64,000 bases of DNA from Anadara kagoshimensis (taxonomy: Eukaryota; Mollusca; Bivalvia; Arcoida; Arcidae). The translations under genes and the position numbers were made by a program. The stretch spans positions 46,580,576-46,644,575 of the forward strand of contig CM037870.1 of assembly GCA_021292105.1 (NCBI GenBank). The letters are read 5' to 3'. Shown here piece by piece: positions 10,046-23,107 of this stretch. The notes beneath the pieces are model-generated. The model was given only the letters and a program-made list of their open reading frames with translations. It did no database searches and was not told the DNA's origin. Each line of letters starts with the position of its first letter. The first letter of the stretch is position 1.

Positions 10046-11177
10046 TATATTTAAATATTTTTATCACAATTCTTGTTATGTGTCATGAAATTTGCATGTA
10101 AAGAGATTAATAAGATATGTTTCTTTCATGTTGTTTTATGTTTTATAAATTCTCACCTACTTGCATTTCGATAAATCATAAACTTTTTACCATTATTTTC
10201 TTGGCTGAAATAAAGCCATATTTAAGGTAAATATTTGAGGTTTAAGTTTCGTAACACTTTGCGTCATGCGGAGTTAGAATTTTAAAAAACGGCTTTTGAG
10301 ATATTGTTTACACAATAGGTATCAAGTCAGTTTGCCAACAATTATTTATTAAAAGAATCTTCAATGTGGTTTGGATACGGTGCATTTCCTGTGATTTCCC
10401 TAGGGACATACTAACATTTAAAGATTTATGTATTAAACATACATTTAAAAACGTTGACGTTAATGAATTGTCCTTTTGGGACCCTCCATTTATCATATAT
10501 AACATAGGACCTAAGTGAATATAATACTCAAGCGTTATCCATGATAAACAACTTCGGTGCCAAATCCGTTATCATAGGCCTTAGATAAATAATCTAGGAA
10601 AATAATGTGTGTTTAGACAGACACTTTGTGCTTGGTTTAATGAAATTCTAGAAAGAAAAATAATCAATAAAAGTTTGATTTCATTATCTATTGCATATCA
10701 CACATTCCTGTATATTTAATGTTAGTTTGTGAAAAGGGTTACGGTTATCCTGGCTTAGCAATAATCTTATAGATTTTAATTAACATGACAAATGTATATT
10801 GGTGTAAAAAGTATTAAAGAAACAAATTAATTATTTGTTATTACAAATTATAAATGATATCCTCACGAGTGTTTTACAAAATAAATAATATTTATTATTT
10901 TTTCTATTTATTCAACGAAAGTTTAATCTCGGTGCTGTTCAAAATTTATCTAAAAATGGACGGGAGATGGAACCCGATTTGTTTTTCAAAAGCAAACATA
11001 TCAACCCATGTCCAAATGAAAATCTCAAAAACAAAGTAAAACTTTGAGGCTTTCTAAATTAAATACAAACTTAAACTTCAAGCAGGGTTTCGCATTATAT
11101 ATAAAGTTCAGCATTATAATAGCCGACATTGTTAAAGTGTACACTATCATGAATAAGCAATGAAATTGATGTTGTTA
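10046..11177. other. No recognised feature
   Basis: A+T-rich, without recognisable coding sequence or repeat. Confidence 0.5.
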
Positions 11178-11326
11178 TATGGCTGAACGGGAAATACTTA
11201 CCTTTTAGGAGTATCCGAAATCACTTTCCTCATTGAAGTTCATGTGGTTAACGTAATTTGCCACTTTTCAAAGTTTTATTTACTTTGTGACTTTTGATTT
11301 GGACAAAGGTTGGTATGTCTGTTTTT
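11178..11326 (+). mobile_element. Degenerate Naiad pseudo-LTR fragment
   Basis: TGGCTGAACGGGAAATACTTACC, CACTTTCCTCATTGAAGTTCATGTGG and the end TGGTATGTCTGTTTTTGATT follow the pseudo-LTR order with many substitutions, so this is an old copy. Confidence 0.6.
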
Positions 11327-11529
11327 GATTCCACATCTATCGGACTGAATCTAGATTTACAACTCTTCTTGAAGCGTTTCTCCATTAATTGTGGTTACTT
11401 TACAGAGGTGGTCTAATCGCTTGCTTTGAATGCACATATATGTATTAAAGATTATATAATGACAGACAAGAAGAAATATGCAATCAAGCGGAAGCAATGA
11501 CTCGGTTTACATAATTAGCTATGGTTCTT

Positions 11530-11789
11530 GTCCCAGTTTCAAATTTATTTTTCAACTAAGATATTCCGTAACTTTAATCTTGAAGTTTTAAATGGTAAAT
11601 GATATTGTTAGTTGTCAATGTATTCGTATATTTAGGATGCCATTCTGAAGATCATGCTAAGCTTATTACATTTAAATACCATAATTTTGTAGAAGCGTTT
11701 TATTTTAAGTACAATAAAATACTGACAGAACTTGACAGATTTAGGTAAAGGAGAACTTCAGTTCAGGAATGACTATGAAATTGGAGTCT
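11530..11789. mobile_element. Degenerate copy of a 250-bp inverted-repeat element
   Basis: It matches the element at 44,819-45,068 along its length, including GAAGATCATGCTAAGCTTA and GTACAATAAAATACTG. The ends (CCCAGTTTCA... and ...TGAAATTGGAG) are decayed inverted repeats. It is non-coding and MITE-like. Confidence 0.6.
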
Positions 11790-12599
11790 GCCCCTTTAAA
11801 CATTTATCAGAACCTTAATTAATTAGTGCACATCTTCACATTGATACAAGAGAAATATTCTTGACTGGTATCTTTAAACATATTCAATGAACTAATCTTC
11901 ACATTGATCAGTTTAAGAATGTCAAAATTCAAATATAAGTCGAATAAATATAATTAATAATGTAGCATAATGAAACCAATGCACGATATGTTGTAAATAT
12001 AGAATAACTGAAATCATCGATACAAACCTCCCACTGACAAACGTTTAGGGGATAAAAAATATGACATGCAAATAGCTACTAAAGTACTAAAATAAACGTA
12101 TTTTATTAATTATGTCTTGTTCTTGCTGAGAGATGGACAATGCTGTTTAATTGTTTCCTCTCTAAGAACATGTAATATCTTACCTTCTTATCATAAATTA
12201 GACAGCACAGCTTGTGTTCCATGTCTTAATAAAAAAAATCAATTAAAATAAATGATGCTCAAAAATAATCTTGATTGTGTTTACTGCTAGCTGTAATTAA
12301 CAAGGTGTCTGCAAAAAGCACTTTGTTTTATTTTTGGAAATATATATATGCTCTTTTTGATATTTGCAGTTAGTACAAAATGTTAATGAAATAAATTATA
12401 TATACCTGGCAAAAACTACACTTCCATAAAAACAATAAGAATAAAAGAAGACACAATATAAACATACATGAGATCATAGATTGCAAATTTTTCCTACTTT
12501 GAACGGCTCGGGTACAAACTATAATTCGAAAAATGACACTCATTGATTTGATTCATGTATCTTTGTATAGCCTTCAATATTCAGTGATAAACAACGTTG
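11790..12599. other. No recognised feature
   Basis: A+T-rich DNA with no recognised gene or repeat. Confidence 0.45.
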
Positions 12600-12724
12600 T
12601 GATTCACAATTCGGATCACTAGTCCTCACTTCCTTGGTGGAAATTCATGTTTTTAACTTTCTTTACATGTTTTGTAAACGTTTTACTATGCTTTTGACAT
12701 TGTGATTTGGACATGGACCGGTAA
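12600..12724 (+). mobile_element. Naiad pseudo-LTR fragment
   Basis: CCTCACTTCCTTGGTGGAA, then TTCATG, GTTTTACTATGCTTTTG and GTGATTTGGACATGGA match the right two-thirds of the pseudo-LTR. The CCGGAGCACC core is missing. Confidence 0.65.
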
Positions 12725-12954
12725 ACTTCAACATCCAGTCGATAATCTAATTATAGATAGTGTTTCATTATTCTTCAAACTCATGTAATTGATAGAAAGT
12801 GTTGAAGCTAGAAAATAGTTAACGCTTTTGCAAAAGGAACAAAAACGCAAATAAAACATTGTTAGAATACATTTATAATTCGAAGGGACACAAAACACTA
12901 TAACAAAACAAAATGCATTGGTTTGAATTATTTTAAGACATTGGACATTTAGGA

Positions 12955-13175
12955 CAGCGTGAAGTGGTCTAACGGTAATTCACGTCCAGTTAGGATTCTT
13001 TCACTTATGTCGAAATGGTAGAAACCGCAATACCAAGAAAAAACCAGCGAACGACTGCAAGCGAACTGACTAACATTATCACACTGGGATCTGCTCGAAT
13101 ACGACTGGTACACAGGCGATGAGAGACGGTATGGTCCGTATGGGCAGACCTTTTGCCCATCGACCCCCGTTCATT
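12955..13175 (+). repeat. Possible tRNA-related SINE
   Basis: AAGTGGTCTAACGGTAATTC resembles a pol III A box (compare tRNA-Glu TGGTCTAGTGG). GATCTGCTCGAATACG downstream is a poor B-box match. The block is richer in G+C than its flanks. Weak call. Confidence 0.3.
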
Positions 13176-14939
13176 TTATTAAGATAAAAGAAAGCAATTT
13201 GCTCTTGAAATTATCTACTTGACAAGAGCCAATGTATCCAAAGACATGGAACAATAAATGAGCAAACGAGACAAGATAGGATAAACACATGTCATGATCA
13301 CTGATCATGTATGACCATTTAAGGATAAGACTTTCGTAACAAAGAATGTACTAACAATGCCATTTTTACATTATTGAGGTAACAATTGTTTCGTACAAAT
13401 GTGGTTAGTTATGCCATGTACTTCTTCCAGTGTTAATAAAAGTAAGTGGGTTAGAGCAAAGAAAGTAGTTTCGATCACTACTATTAATACAGTGTTGACT
13501 GCTACCAATCGAATCTATTGAAAAGTTTGGATGTAAGAAACATTGTACGTTCAGAGCAATCGATACTAGTACACCAGAATCTAATTTTGTTTTCGTGGTA
13601 TAATCTTCATATGTGCCATGTAACATTTTTATTATTATTCATGAAATGTCGTTAATCATATTTTGGAATCTCCGCAAACGTTTTCAGACATCGAATTATA
13701 CACCGATCTTGCCAATAAATGTAATTTGTAGTGATTGATCTTAATATAACCTACAAAACCTTAAACAGATAAGTTTGCAATAACCAAATACAATTTGTGC
13801 TCCAATAATGTTCTTATTGATTCCATCCTGATATACAAGATGAAGTGACTTCCAAATGACTATATCCCGAGAACGGTGATAAAAGTAACTCTACTGGACG
13901 AGGCTTAATCTACCGGAAATATTGACTTCATTAAGATTCTTTTATTGTGATAGCAATCATGGAATCTAGAAATGTCATCAATTTAAATGGAAATTAACTC
14001 AATATGTTTGTATCCTCAGGGAGAATGCAATTCCGTTTATGCAAAATAATCTTCATTCTTAGACTAATACTAACATTATTGTCAAGAAGTGAACCCATTA
14101 TTAGTACACGTTGTTGCCGGAATTTTAAAAAGTAAAATTGTTTTATGTTTTATCTATCTGAGAAATGATCCCTTTAATAACATTAGTTTCCTATTGGAAG
14201 TTACATATTGTGTGGTAGTGGTATACCACTCCGCAGAGATATGAAAACGTCTATTTTCTCTGCGTTCTATCAATTATATCAATAGTTTCAGGATCTTAAA
14301 AAGCAATCAAAAGGCTAGTTATAAGGAATACGATATCCTAAATAACCCCATAAATTCCCATTGTTTGGTATAATCACCATAAAGTCGAACAAAATAACTA
14401 CAGTATGTTACGTTATTTTCTATAGAATGCCACAATATCGCAATAATTGATAATATAGTTCATCAAAATTGAATCCCGGCATTGATAACATCAGATAGGA
14501 ATGTTAAGTTGGAGTCGTTTTACATTTTTTATTTTTCTATTAGGAATTCTATTTCAATTTCTTATAATGAAGATATATTACTCGTAATTAAGTTTAATTT
14601 TCTTGATATCTGTGCAATACATTAAAAGCACCATCTCATATTATATTAATATGTAGCAATATATACAAGAAAGAAATTTGAAACTAAAAAAAAGCTTTAC
14701 TTGGAAAAATCAATACAAACAAAAATAGGTCACAATACAAGTTAATGATAAAAATAGCCAAGTAAAACAAGATAAGATAAACACAACGTTTGACCATTAG
14801 TTGTTAAATTCAAAATTTTTGGACATGCACTAGATCAAAAGAAAAGAACAAGTGATGTGGTAACAGTACTTTTTGACGTTCTGCAACCATCACACTTTTT
14901 TACAACCTGTGCATAAGACAGCTGACATTACCTATTTCC
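13176..14939. other. No recognised feature
   Basis: A+T-rich sequence without recognisable coding similarity or repeats. Confidence 0.45.
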
Positions 14940-15014
14940 ATTTCTTGGTCAGACCCCGGTTTGAACCCCGATCTCTCAGATACAAAGCGAACACTATTAA
15001 CTGAACTACCATTG
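14940..15014 (-). repeat. tRNA-derived SINE head
   Basis: On the minus strand, TAGTTCAGTTAATAGTG resembles an A box and GGTTCAAACC is a good B box, spaced as in a tRNA. The D- and T-stems do not pair properly, so this is a tRNA-derived repeat rather than a functional tRNA. Confidence 0.5.
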
Positions 15015-16624
15015 TTATATTTTAATACTTCAATGAGTAATGGAACCTCTCTTCTGAAAATACATCAAACTCATTTATTGTAAATATGTAAGTAAAAGTA
15101 ACTTTAAACTTAAATAAAACTTATCAAATTGTCAGATTTTGGTATAAATTGCCATCCTGTCAAACTTAAATCAATATCTCAAATTGTTTTTCATCTCATA
15201 TATATAATAAATTTAATTTTTCTAATTTTACAAATAGTTATTTGTTTGTTATATTTATATTTATTTCATGTTTAGATTAATATTCCCAAACCTTTTTAAT
15301 CAATTTTAAATCTTCTGCTATCGTATGCTTTTGGATAAAATCGGTTATTTTTGTGACATTTATAAAGATAGGATAAAAAGTAGTATCTCTTAACACTGTT
15401 TATCATTCCATGCTCAGATCAATATCCCCACAGCTATAGAAACTCTGATAATAATGTTTTAATATTGCAAAAAACATATCTAAGCCTTTGGATAAAATCG
15501 ATGTATTTGTCACTTTTTTAAAGAAATATTTCTCAGAAATTCCAGGATCTTTTTTTCAAAATTCAGAATGTTCTTTGATAAAATCTCAGATAATCGCGCA
15601 GCACTCTTATTAAGGTGACAAATACAAGAGAAAAATCGATTAAGTACTCGCTAATCGTGGCGGCTTTTCTTTTATTATCAGAGCATTTCCATCGTATTAA
15701 AATCATCTTAAAACTAAAACTTGACAGGTATAATGATAACATGATTGAAATCCACCGTCTTATCAATACACATAAAAAATATCAGATATTATCTAATAAA
15801 AGTTGCTTTTTATATAAATATATGATTTATTGGCAACATTGGCAATTTTCATTTTCGAAACGCAATATAACCCAGCCACTTGTCCATAAAATGAAATTCA
15901 ATGTTAAATGATTTCTAAGTTACTTTAAAAGCCAGATTATATTCACTGGAATCAGGAAATTTGAAATCCTAATACGATCTAACTACCAACGAAGGTTCTT
16001 TTTAAGTAAAATATTTCAACAATATCATTACTGACGTCCCTGTGAACATACGATTAGATTACACATTGATCTTGGTGCACGTAAGCACGGTTTTATCATT
16101 TTATGACGATGGTGAATTATTTTCTAAACAGAATTTTGTGATTTTTGTCTCTGGCACGTTGCTCAGCATGTGAAAGTTACAGTTGTGTCGCAACGGGCAA
16201 ATCCGTGCTTTAAATTTTTATTGGTGGTAAAATTTTTAAAACCCAGAAAAATGAAATGTCTGTTTACTTCAATATGTGTTTTTGGTTAGATTAACCCGAT
16301 TCTGTGTTTTCCTAGATCCTAACATATCCAATTAAACCTTAACTGGTATGGTTTGTAAACAATTAAGGAATGATTTTAATATCATTTTAGAGTCAGTGTG
16401 TATTCTTTAATACCCCAGTGAAAATCGGTTGTGTGCATCCGCGATTAAAATAAACCATTTCTGTAAAAAAAAACTGCTGAAGCTATGAGGATTATTGACG
16501 CTCAAAATGTTTACGCAGGAAGTAGCGTTTTTCTGACGTATTATCGCGCATGTACAAAGCACCTTCTACGAGCGTATTTTCTTACTTTTTGACATATAAA
16601 TTCCTATAAGTGTAACCAATTATC
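15015..16624. other. No gene; weak internal repetition
   Basis: TTTGGATAAAATCG recurs at about 15,331 and 15,488, with a third, weaker match near 15,575. This suggests a decayed repeat of roughly 150 bp. Nothing else is recognised. Confidence 0.35.
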
Positions 16625-19300
16625 ATATGCAGAGATAGTGTATGGTAATCATAAATGTGCCTTGCATTTATCACTTGGGTAAAGCAAGTGAAAATACAAA
16701 ACTTTTCAAATTTCAAGATTTCTATAAAAATTTTGAATAATTCGCTATCACTAATTAAAGTAAAACAGATAGCAATTTCCTTCTTATTAGTACCAAAATG
16801 TATCAATTTTGATAAATTTATTTCCTAAATTGATTTCAATGAATTTCTCAGTTCCAAAAATATAACACAAGTGCTCGATTGAATGTTCAAATGAATTAAA
16901 AAGATTGGAATTCAATTGAACATCGATTTTCTTACATTCAGGGAAGACATAACAAGATATATCTCATTTAGTGAAATCTACAATTGAATTTGGTTTCTTT
17001 AATTGATTTTTGTCGCAATCCATTTTACTTTAATAAAGATATATTTCTCAATCTATGCACTCATATCAGCTTTAATCATAGTAATGCTAATTTTTATTCA
17101 TTACCAACGATTTTATTGTACTTTTAGCCTTTTATTAGTTGTTCTCATTCGGGGTTTTCAAGAATAAACCATTAATAATTCCACTTGATGCAAATATTTT
17201 CTTAATTCATTGAATATTTCTAATAATTCAGATGCAAGAAATGCATTGTCTTTCTAGTTTTTTTTTTATTTTAACACATTGGTCTTTACAGGTTTGTATT
17301 CCAAATATTTTTCTAATTCAAGAATTAACTCTTAAAACGTTAAAGACACATTAATATTAATCTTTTTGTGCATAAAGGTGTCAATAAACAGAATGCTTGT
17401 CATTTTGATGCAGTTTTTAATCAGCTATCGTGGATTAAATGTGTACATATCTGCTGATAAAAAGGTGGATGCCGCTTAACACATGGGATCCGCCTATATT
17501 ATCCGTTTATTATCAGTTTTACAGGTGCTCAGTATTTTCATTTTAAAAACCGTGCATGGTAAACGAAAACCGATTTGGTAAAATATGCCTTTTTAATTTC
17601 AATTAAATTGTTTTTTACAGAATATATATTGCGATTTACAGTCCAATGAGTTGTCTTGAACTCTCTTTGCCTAGGATTTATTCTAATGAAAAACATTAAT
17701 TCTCTTAGCGACAGCATTTTATTTTGAGCAGAGATACCATATGGTAATCGTGGATGCACCTTGCCATTACTCTTTGTGCCTAGGGTAGGGGAAGTGGTAA
17801 ATACAAAACTTTGTATACAGTCAATGGATTTCCTATGAAACTTTTGAATTATTTGCTGTCACTTATTTAGTACATAAATTAGAATTTAGGAGATTTGGTT
17901 TCAATAATTAGTATCAAAATGCATTTGAAATGTATAATTTGTTATTTGACTTTATTGCAATTCTCATTTTCGAAAATATAACATGAAAGCTCGATTGAAT
18001 GTTCAAATTTATTGGAAAAAAATGAAATTCAAATAAATATCAATGTTCCTTACATACAGGGAAGAAATAAAAAGACAGAAAATTAAAATCGGTTTCTTTA
18101 ATTGATTTGTATTGCAATCCTTTTTACCTAAATAAAGCAATATTTCTCAATCCATACACTCATATCAGTTTTAATCATAGTAATGCTAATTATTATTCAT
18201 TACCAAAGTTTTTATTGTACTTTTAGCTATTATTAACTGTTCTTATTCGGGATTTTCAAGAATGACCAATTCATAATTCTACTTCATGCAAATATTTTCT
18301 TCTGTGGTGCACTTATTTTGTTAATTTATTGAATGTTCCTAATATTCATTGCTATTGTGATTTTCAAAAAGGTGCGTGGTAAACAAATACGGATTTGTTA
18401 AAATATGCATTTTTAATTTTAATTAAACTGTTTTTACAGAATCAATATTGCGATATACAGTCCAAAATTTTGTCTTGAAATCTCTTGTCTAGTTTAAGGG
18501 GTTTTTTGATGGAAAAACTATAATCCTCTTGCCGATAGCATTTTATTTTGTGAAGAGATAGCATATTGTAATCGCGAATTCATAACTCTGTGACTAGGGT
18601 AAGGCAAGTGGAAAATTCAAAACTTTGTATACAGTCACTGGATTTTCTATGAAACTTGAATTCTTTGCTGTCACTTATATAGTACACAAATTGGAAAGTA
18701 GAAGGTTTAGTATTTCTAAATTGTAAGTATCAAAATGCATTTAAAAACTTTAACTCGTTATTTGACTTTATTGCAAGTATCATTTTCCAAAATATAACAC
18801 AAAAGCTCGATTGAATGTTCAAATAAATTGACAAAAAATAAAATTCAATTAAATATCGTTGTATCCTACATTCAGGGAAGAAATAAAAAGACAGATAATT
18901 GAATTCGGTTTCTTTAATTGATTTGTGTCGCAATCCTTTTTACTTAAATAAAGGAGTATTTCTCAATCCATGCACTCATATCAGTTTTAATCATAGCAAT
19001 GCTAATTCATATTCATTACAAAACATTTTATTGTATTTTTAGCTAATATAAATTGTTGTCATTCGGGATTTTCAAGAATGTGACATTAATAATTCCACTT
19101 GATGCAAATCTTTCCTTCTTTGGTGCACTCTTTTTATTACTTTATTGAATTTCTCCTATTAAGGTTACAAGACATGAATTTTCTATCTATTCTTTATTTT
19201 AACACATTGCTGTGGAGAGTTTTATATTCCAATATGTTTTCTAATTCAATATTTTACTTTTTACATTTTTAAGGGTCATTAGTCTTTTTCTTGGTGCATT
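16625..19300. repeat. Three-unit long tandem repeat
   Basis: Shared landmarks appear three times in order: AGAGATA...TGGTAATC (about 16,630, 17,720, 18,540), and GATTT(T/G)TGTCGCAATCC-type blocks (about 17,002, 18,098, 18,915) followed by CACTCATATCAG. Spacing is about 1,090 bp then about 820 bp. The middle unit lacks some 270 bp that units 1 and 3 keep (the TTTTAACACATTG region). Non-coding. The array ends next to a Naiad fragment. Confidence 0.75.
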
Positions 19301-19314
19301 AAGTATATTTCACG

Positions 19315-19520
19315 TTTCAATGTTCCATGTTTCTTTCATTCCCAATCTTGATTACACACGTGACGGGTGTAAGTATTTTAAGGAGGGGGTTACCCTTCCG
19401 GAGCACCTGCCCTTACTTTCCTGGCAGACATTCATGTGTTTAACCTATTTTGCCAGCTTCAACGTTTTTTTCTTTACTTATGGATTTTGGTTTGGACATG
19501 GAATGTTATGGTTTTTGTTA
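19315..19520 (+). mobile_element. 5'-truncated Naiad copy (3' end only)
   Basis: It starts at GTTCCATGTTTCTTTCATTC, just downstream of the RT stop, and runs through ACACGTGACGGGTGT, CTTCCGGAGCACC and TTCATGTGTTTAACC to TTTGGACATGG. A short deletion removes part of the AGCTAGC block. Confidence 0.75.
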
Positions 19521-20757
19521 TTAACACAAATAGTAGAGCAGAATTTGTATAAAATATAATTTCTGCCATTTTGTGTAATTTTACCAATTAGTTGTAGACT
19601 GTCCCCATCAGAGGACTCTGTTTTACTTGTTAATTTTGTTAACTGCGAGTTACTTTTGCCTGTCACATTTAATTATCATTTACAACCATAAAGAAAACTA
19701 ATGTTCTAAGTAACATCGTCATATTTTGAAATAACACATCACGTCAAATAACTTTTCTTCGTTATTATTGCTTTAGCATACAAATAATATTTTTCTATTC
19801 TAAAGCATTATTGAACCAGTTTTTTATATTTCCCGATTGACTGTCGATAAAATAAATATTTTACGGACAAACCATCCACATTTCATGGAAGACGATGATA
19901 GAGAACAGACCAGTTTGATGGCAAACTCTTAAATTTTTATTACCATTATAACACAGAAAAGAAATATAAGCAATAAAATTAATCTTAAATCAACTTTTTA
20001 TGAGGTTTTTTTCATCATTACTAAATGAACATAAAACCTTGACGGATGGGAATTTCTCAATATAGAAGTGAGATTTTGGTTTACTATCCCGGAGACACCC
20101 CTGACATTTATTAATATGCTCAAGAGAACACCATCAAACTTATTTGTTGGTCAAAGAAAAATTGTGGTTAAGATATGTCTCCTAGAAACAATTTTTTTAT
20201 TCAATGGCTGTTGGAATACCTTATTTATTTTGTGCTTTCATTGATGCATGATATTAGTTCTACCTCTTTTAGAGAGATTGCTTAGAAAATACCTGGGTGA
20301 TTTTATGGAATTTGTTTGCATCAAAGTCGTTATGTGACATATTGACATTCATTGATCTGAAATACCAAACATTTAAGAGTCATTGACGGTATCTCTAATT
20401 GAGTAAGAATATCAGAGAGAAAATGCTTCGATCATTATGCTCATAGAAAAATATCAAACCGAAGTACTAATGACAACGGGATACACATCGGATATGTTGA
20501 TTCTAGTTTCTGTAGACATGTTTAATAACAATGAGACAAAAGATGCTAAAAATTGACGGATCGCTGGCTACGCCCCCAATGTTCCAACAAAGACCCGGCA
20601 TGCTTAAATAACGCACAAAAAGATTGAAAACTCTGCCTGAATTGCGCCATTTAATGACATCACTGACACTAAAACGTCATTATTTGACGTGACGCTGCTT
20701 TGGTACCTTGATTGCGGCAAGTGTCTGAACATAAAAGGCATGGCCGGCTATACGTTA
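19521..20757. other. No recognised gene
   Basis: Around 20,560-20,740 the sequence is richer in G+C and holds inverted ACGTCA/TGACGT motifs, possibly part of another repeat. No coding similarity seen. Confidence 0.4.
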
Positions 20758-20818
20758 ATTTGATAAGAACTTTCATGCCTTGAAATCTTACGTCTTCGGG
20801 CAGAAGGTATAGCACTAA
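20758..20818 (+). repeat. Left direct repeat flanking a truncated Naiad copy (target-site duplication)
   Basis: These 61 bp (beginning ATTTGATAAGAACTTTCATG) recur at 21,847-21,907 with three mismatches. They bracket the truncated element exactly and are not part of other Naiad copies in the window, so they look like a target-site duplication. Confidence 0.75.
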
Positions 20819-21649
20819 ATTGAAAGAACGTCTTAAAGAAATTATTCACTTGTCTTTCTTTTACAAAAACGGTAAGCCAAGATACAAATGTCTGGTGCTA
20901 AACAGGGATTCTGGTTATTTTGTCAAGCACCATACGGATTCCAAACAGAAATATACTGAAGATACCATCAACAAAATGTTGGAGTTTTTGATAGATAACA
21001 TATTTGTTGTGATTGGTAATAAAGTTTTTCAGCAAACAATCGGTATACCAATGGGTACAAACTGTGCACCATTGCTTGCTGATTTGTTTCTTTATTCTTA
21101 TGAAGCAAAATTTATGCAGAACCTTGCTAAATCTGGAGAGAAAACTGTCGCCAAATCATTCAACTCAACATACAGATATATACACAACTTTCTGTCTCTT
21201 AACAATCCTAAATTTGGAGACTATGTAAATGCCATCTATCTTAGTGAGCTTGAAATAAACGACACCACTGATTCCTCAAGTTCTGCTTCATATTTAGACT
21301 TATACCTGAATTATGACGCAAACGAAAGGCTACATTTGAAACTTGATGGCAAACGTGATGACTTCAATTTTTCTATTGTCAACTTTTCTTTTTATGCAGC
21401 AATATACCTGCTTCTCCTGCTTATGGTGTATTTGTTTTCCAATTAATACGCTATGGTAGAGCTTGTTTCCACTACGGGGACTTTGTACAACGTAGTAGGC
21501 TGCTTGCAAATAAATTGTTGACTCAGGGATATTGCAAGCCTGGGCTTATCAAGGCTCTAAAAAAGTTTTATGGCCGACATCACAGTATTGTTGATAAGTT
21601 TCAAGTCTCTGTGTCCAGGATTGCCCTGGATATATTTGACGTCTCATAG
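20819..21649 (+). pseudogene. 5'-truncated Naiad reverse transcriptase, inactive
   Basis: Homology to the full element begins just after RT motif A (at the equivalent of LKKRLKEIIHL) and runs to the stop. Motif B (TIGIPMGTNCAPLLADL) is intact. Motif C reads YIHN instead of YIDD, which removes the catalytic Asp pair. One missing T near 21,388-21,395 shifts the frame, so the open frame ends early at 21,446 although DNA similarity continues to TAG at 21,647. It cannot encode a working RT. Confidence 0.88.
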
Positions 21650-21848
21650 TTCCATGTTCCTTTCATACAATTTTGATTACACACGTGGCGGGTGTAGCTA
21701 GCTAAACAGTAGGTGCTTACCCTTCCGGAGCACCCGGCCTCACTTCCCTGGTGGAAGTTCACGTGTCTACCCTTACTCGTCAGTTCCAAAGTTTTTACTT
21801 TGCTTCTGGATTATGATTCGGACATGGATTAGTATGTTTGTTTTTGAT
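21650..21848 (+). repeat. 3' pseudo-LTR of the truncated Naiad copy
   Basis: It is nearly identical by eye to the pseudo-LTR at 6,664-6,862, including ACACGTGGCGGGTGT, TAGCTAGCTAAACAGTAGG, CTTCCGGAGCACC and GTTTGTTTTTGATTT. Its end abuts the right-hand direct repeat. Confidence 0.85.
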
Positions 21849-21907
21849 TTGATAAGAACTTTCATGCCTTCAAATCTTACGTCTTTGGACAGAAGGTATA
21901 GCACTAA
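21847..21907 (+). repeat. Right direct repeat flanking the truncated Naiad copy
   Basis: This is the partner of 20,758-20,818. The first few bases overlap the pseudo-LTR terminus (GATTT), so the exact junction is ambiguous by 2-4 bp. Confidence 0.75.
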
Positions 21908-22281
21908 TGGATTTTTTAAAACAGTAACTCTTTACAATCAATTTCACTGCCTAAACAGAATACAAGAGAGCTATGCAAAAAAAAAACGACCTTAAACAGA
22001 AGTCTGCTGTGTCGAAGAGTTTATTTGGAACACATAATTAAAGAAATCAAAATATACAGCGATATGAGCCCGTTTTAGCGTCAAAAAATATATTATTGTA
22101 GTTGTGTGCATGGCGTTATATTCTGCCAAAACAATAGTTATCTTTAGTTATCTGTTTTGTTTTACTATTTACGTTGTTTTATTATTTCCCCGTGACTCAA
22201 AAAGGTTAGCGGTTAAATATGCTCTAGTTAAGTTTATATTGCTTCACACAGCTGATGGTAAATTACAATATTACAGGCAAT
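21908..22281. other. No recognised feature
   Basis: A+T-rich sequence without recognisable features. Confidence 0.45.
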
Positions 22282-22402
22282 ATCAAACACAAACATACCA
22301 GTTCATGTCGAAATCACAATCCCAAAAGTAAAGTAAAATATTTGAAACAAGCAAATTAAGTTAGGCACACGGACTTCCTCTGGGGATGCGAGACCGGAAA
22401 AA
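22282..22402 (-). mobile_element. Naiad 3'-end fragment
   Basis: On the minus strand it ends GATTTCGACATGAACTGG then TATGTTTGTGTTTGAT. It is truncated within the CACTTCC...GGAAGT block. Confidence 0.65.
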
Positions 22403-23107
22403 TGATTTTTCTAATTTATCTGTGATATTGAAATCTCTTTACATATCGATACTTAAAGGTTCTTGTTCTTTTGTAGACCCAACAAAACATTTACTATATC
22501 TGTGTGGTCTTATGTAATTATGTTACTGTTAAAACATCAAAGAATAAGTAATGATAAATCCAATGAAACAACCAGCTGTTTTATCTTTGTTCAATATATC
22601 AAATTAAATCATGAAGTTCTACTCAATTCTCCTAATAAGAAAATGACGAGGAACAGACAGACAGTAAGAAAACAACATGTCTTTATTAAAGTTAATTTAA
22701 TTGTTTGTTTAAGCTTGAAGTGATCATTCTGGAGAGGCGGCTGGAATGGACCATGTGTGTTTTAATTTAACAGATCTCATTAGGACTTAGAACGTTAACT
22801 CACTTGAAGTGTAAATAGGGCATACATAATTGAAGAAGAAAAAACACAGAGTCGCAGTGAAAGCGTGTTTCTTCTAACATTAGGAAGGTAATCGATAGCA
22901 GCCCATAAACAAATTATTATTTCATTCTTGTTTGGATGTAACTGGTAATATCACACCAGTTTATTTACAACAGTAAAATATTGGTAGAGTATTTGCTATT
23001 TTAGTGAGATGAAAGTGTTTATTTTACGGTTATGTGACCACTGACTTGAAAACGGAATGGATAGTGACTATTAATTTAAATTAATTATTTGAACATGCCG
23101 ATTAACA
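22403..23107. other. No recognised feature
   Basis: Open frames are short and featureless; no known repeat is seen. Confidence 0.45.
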
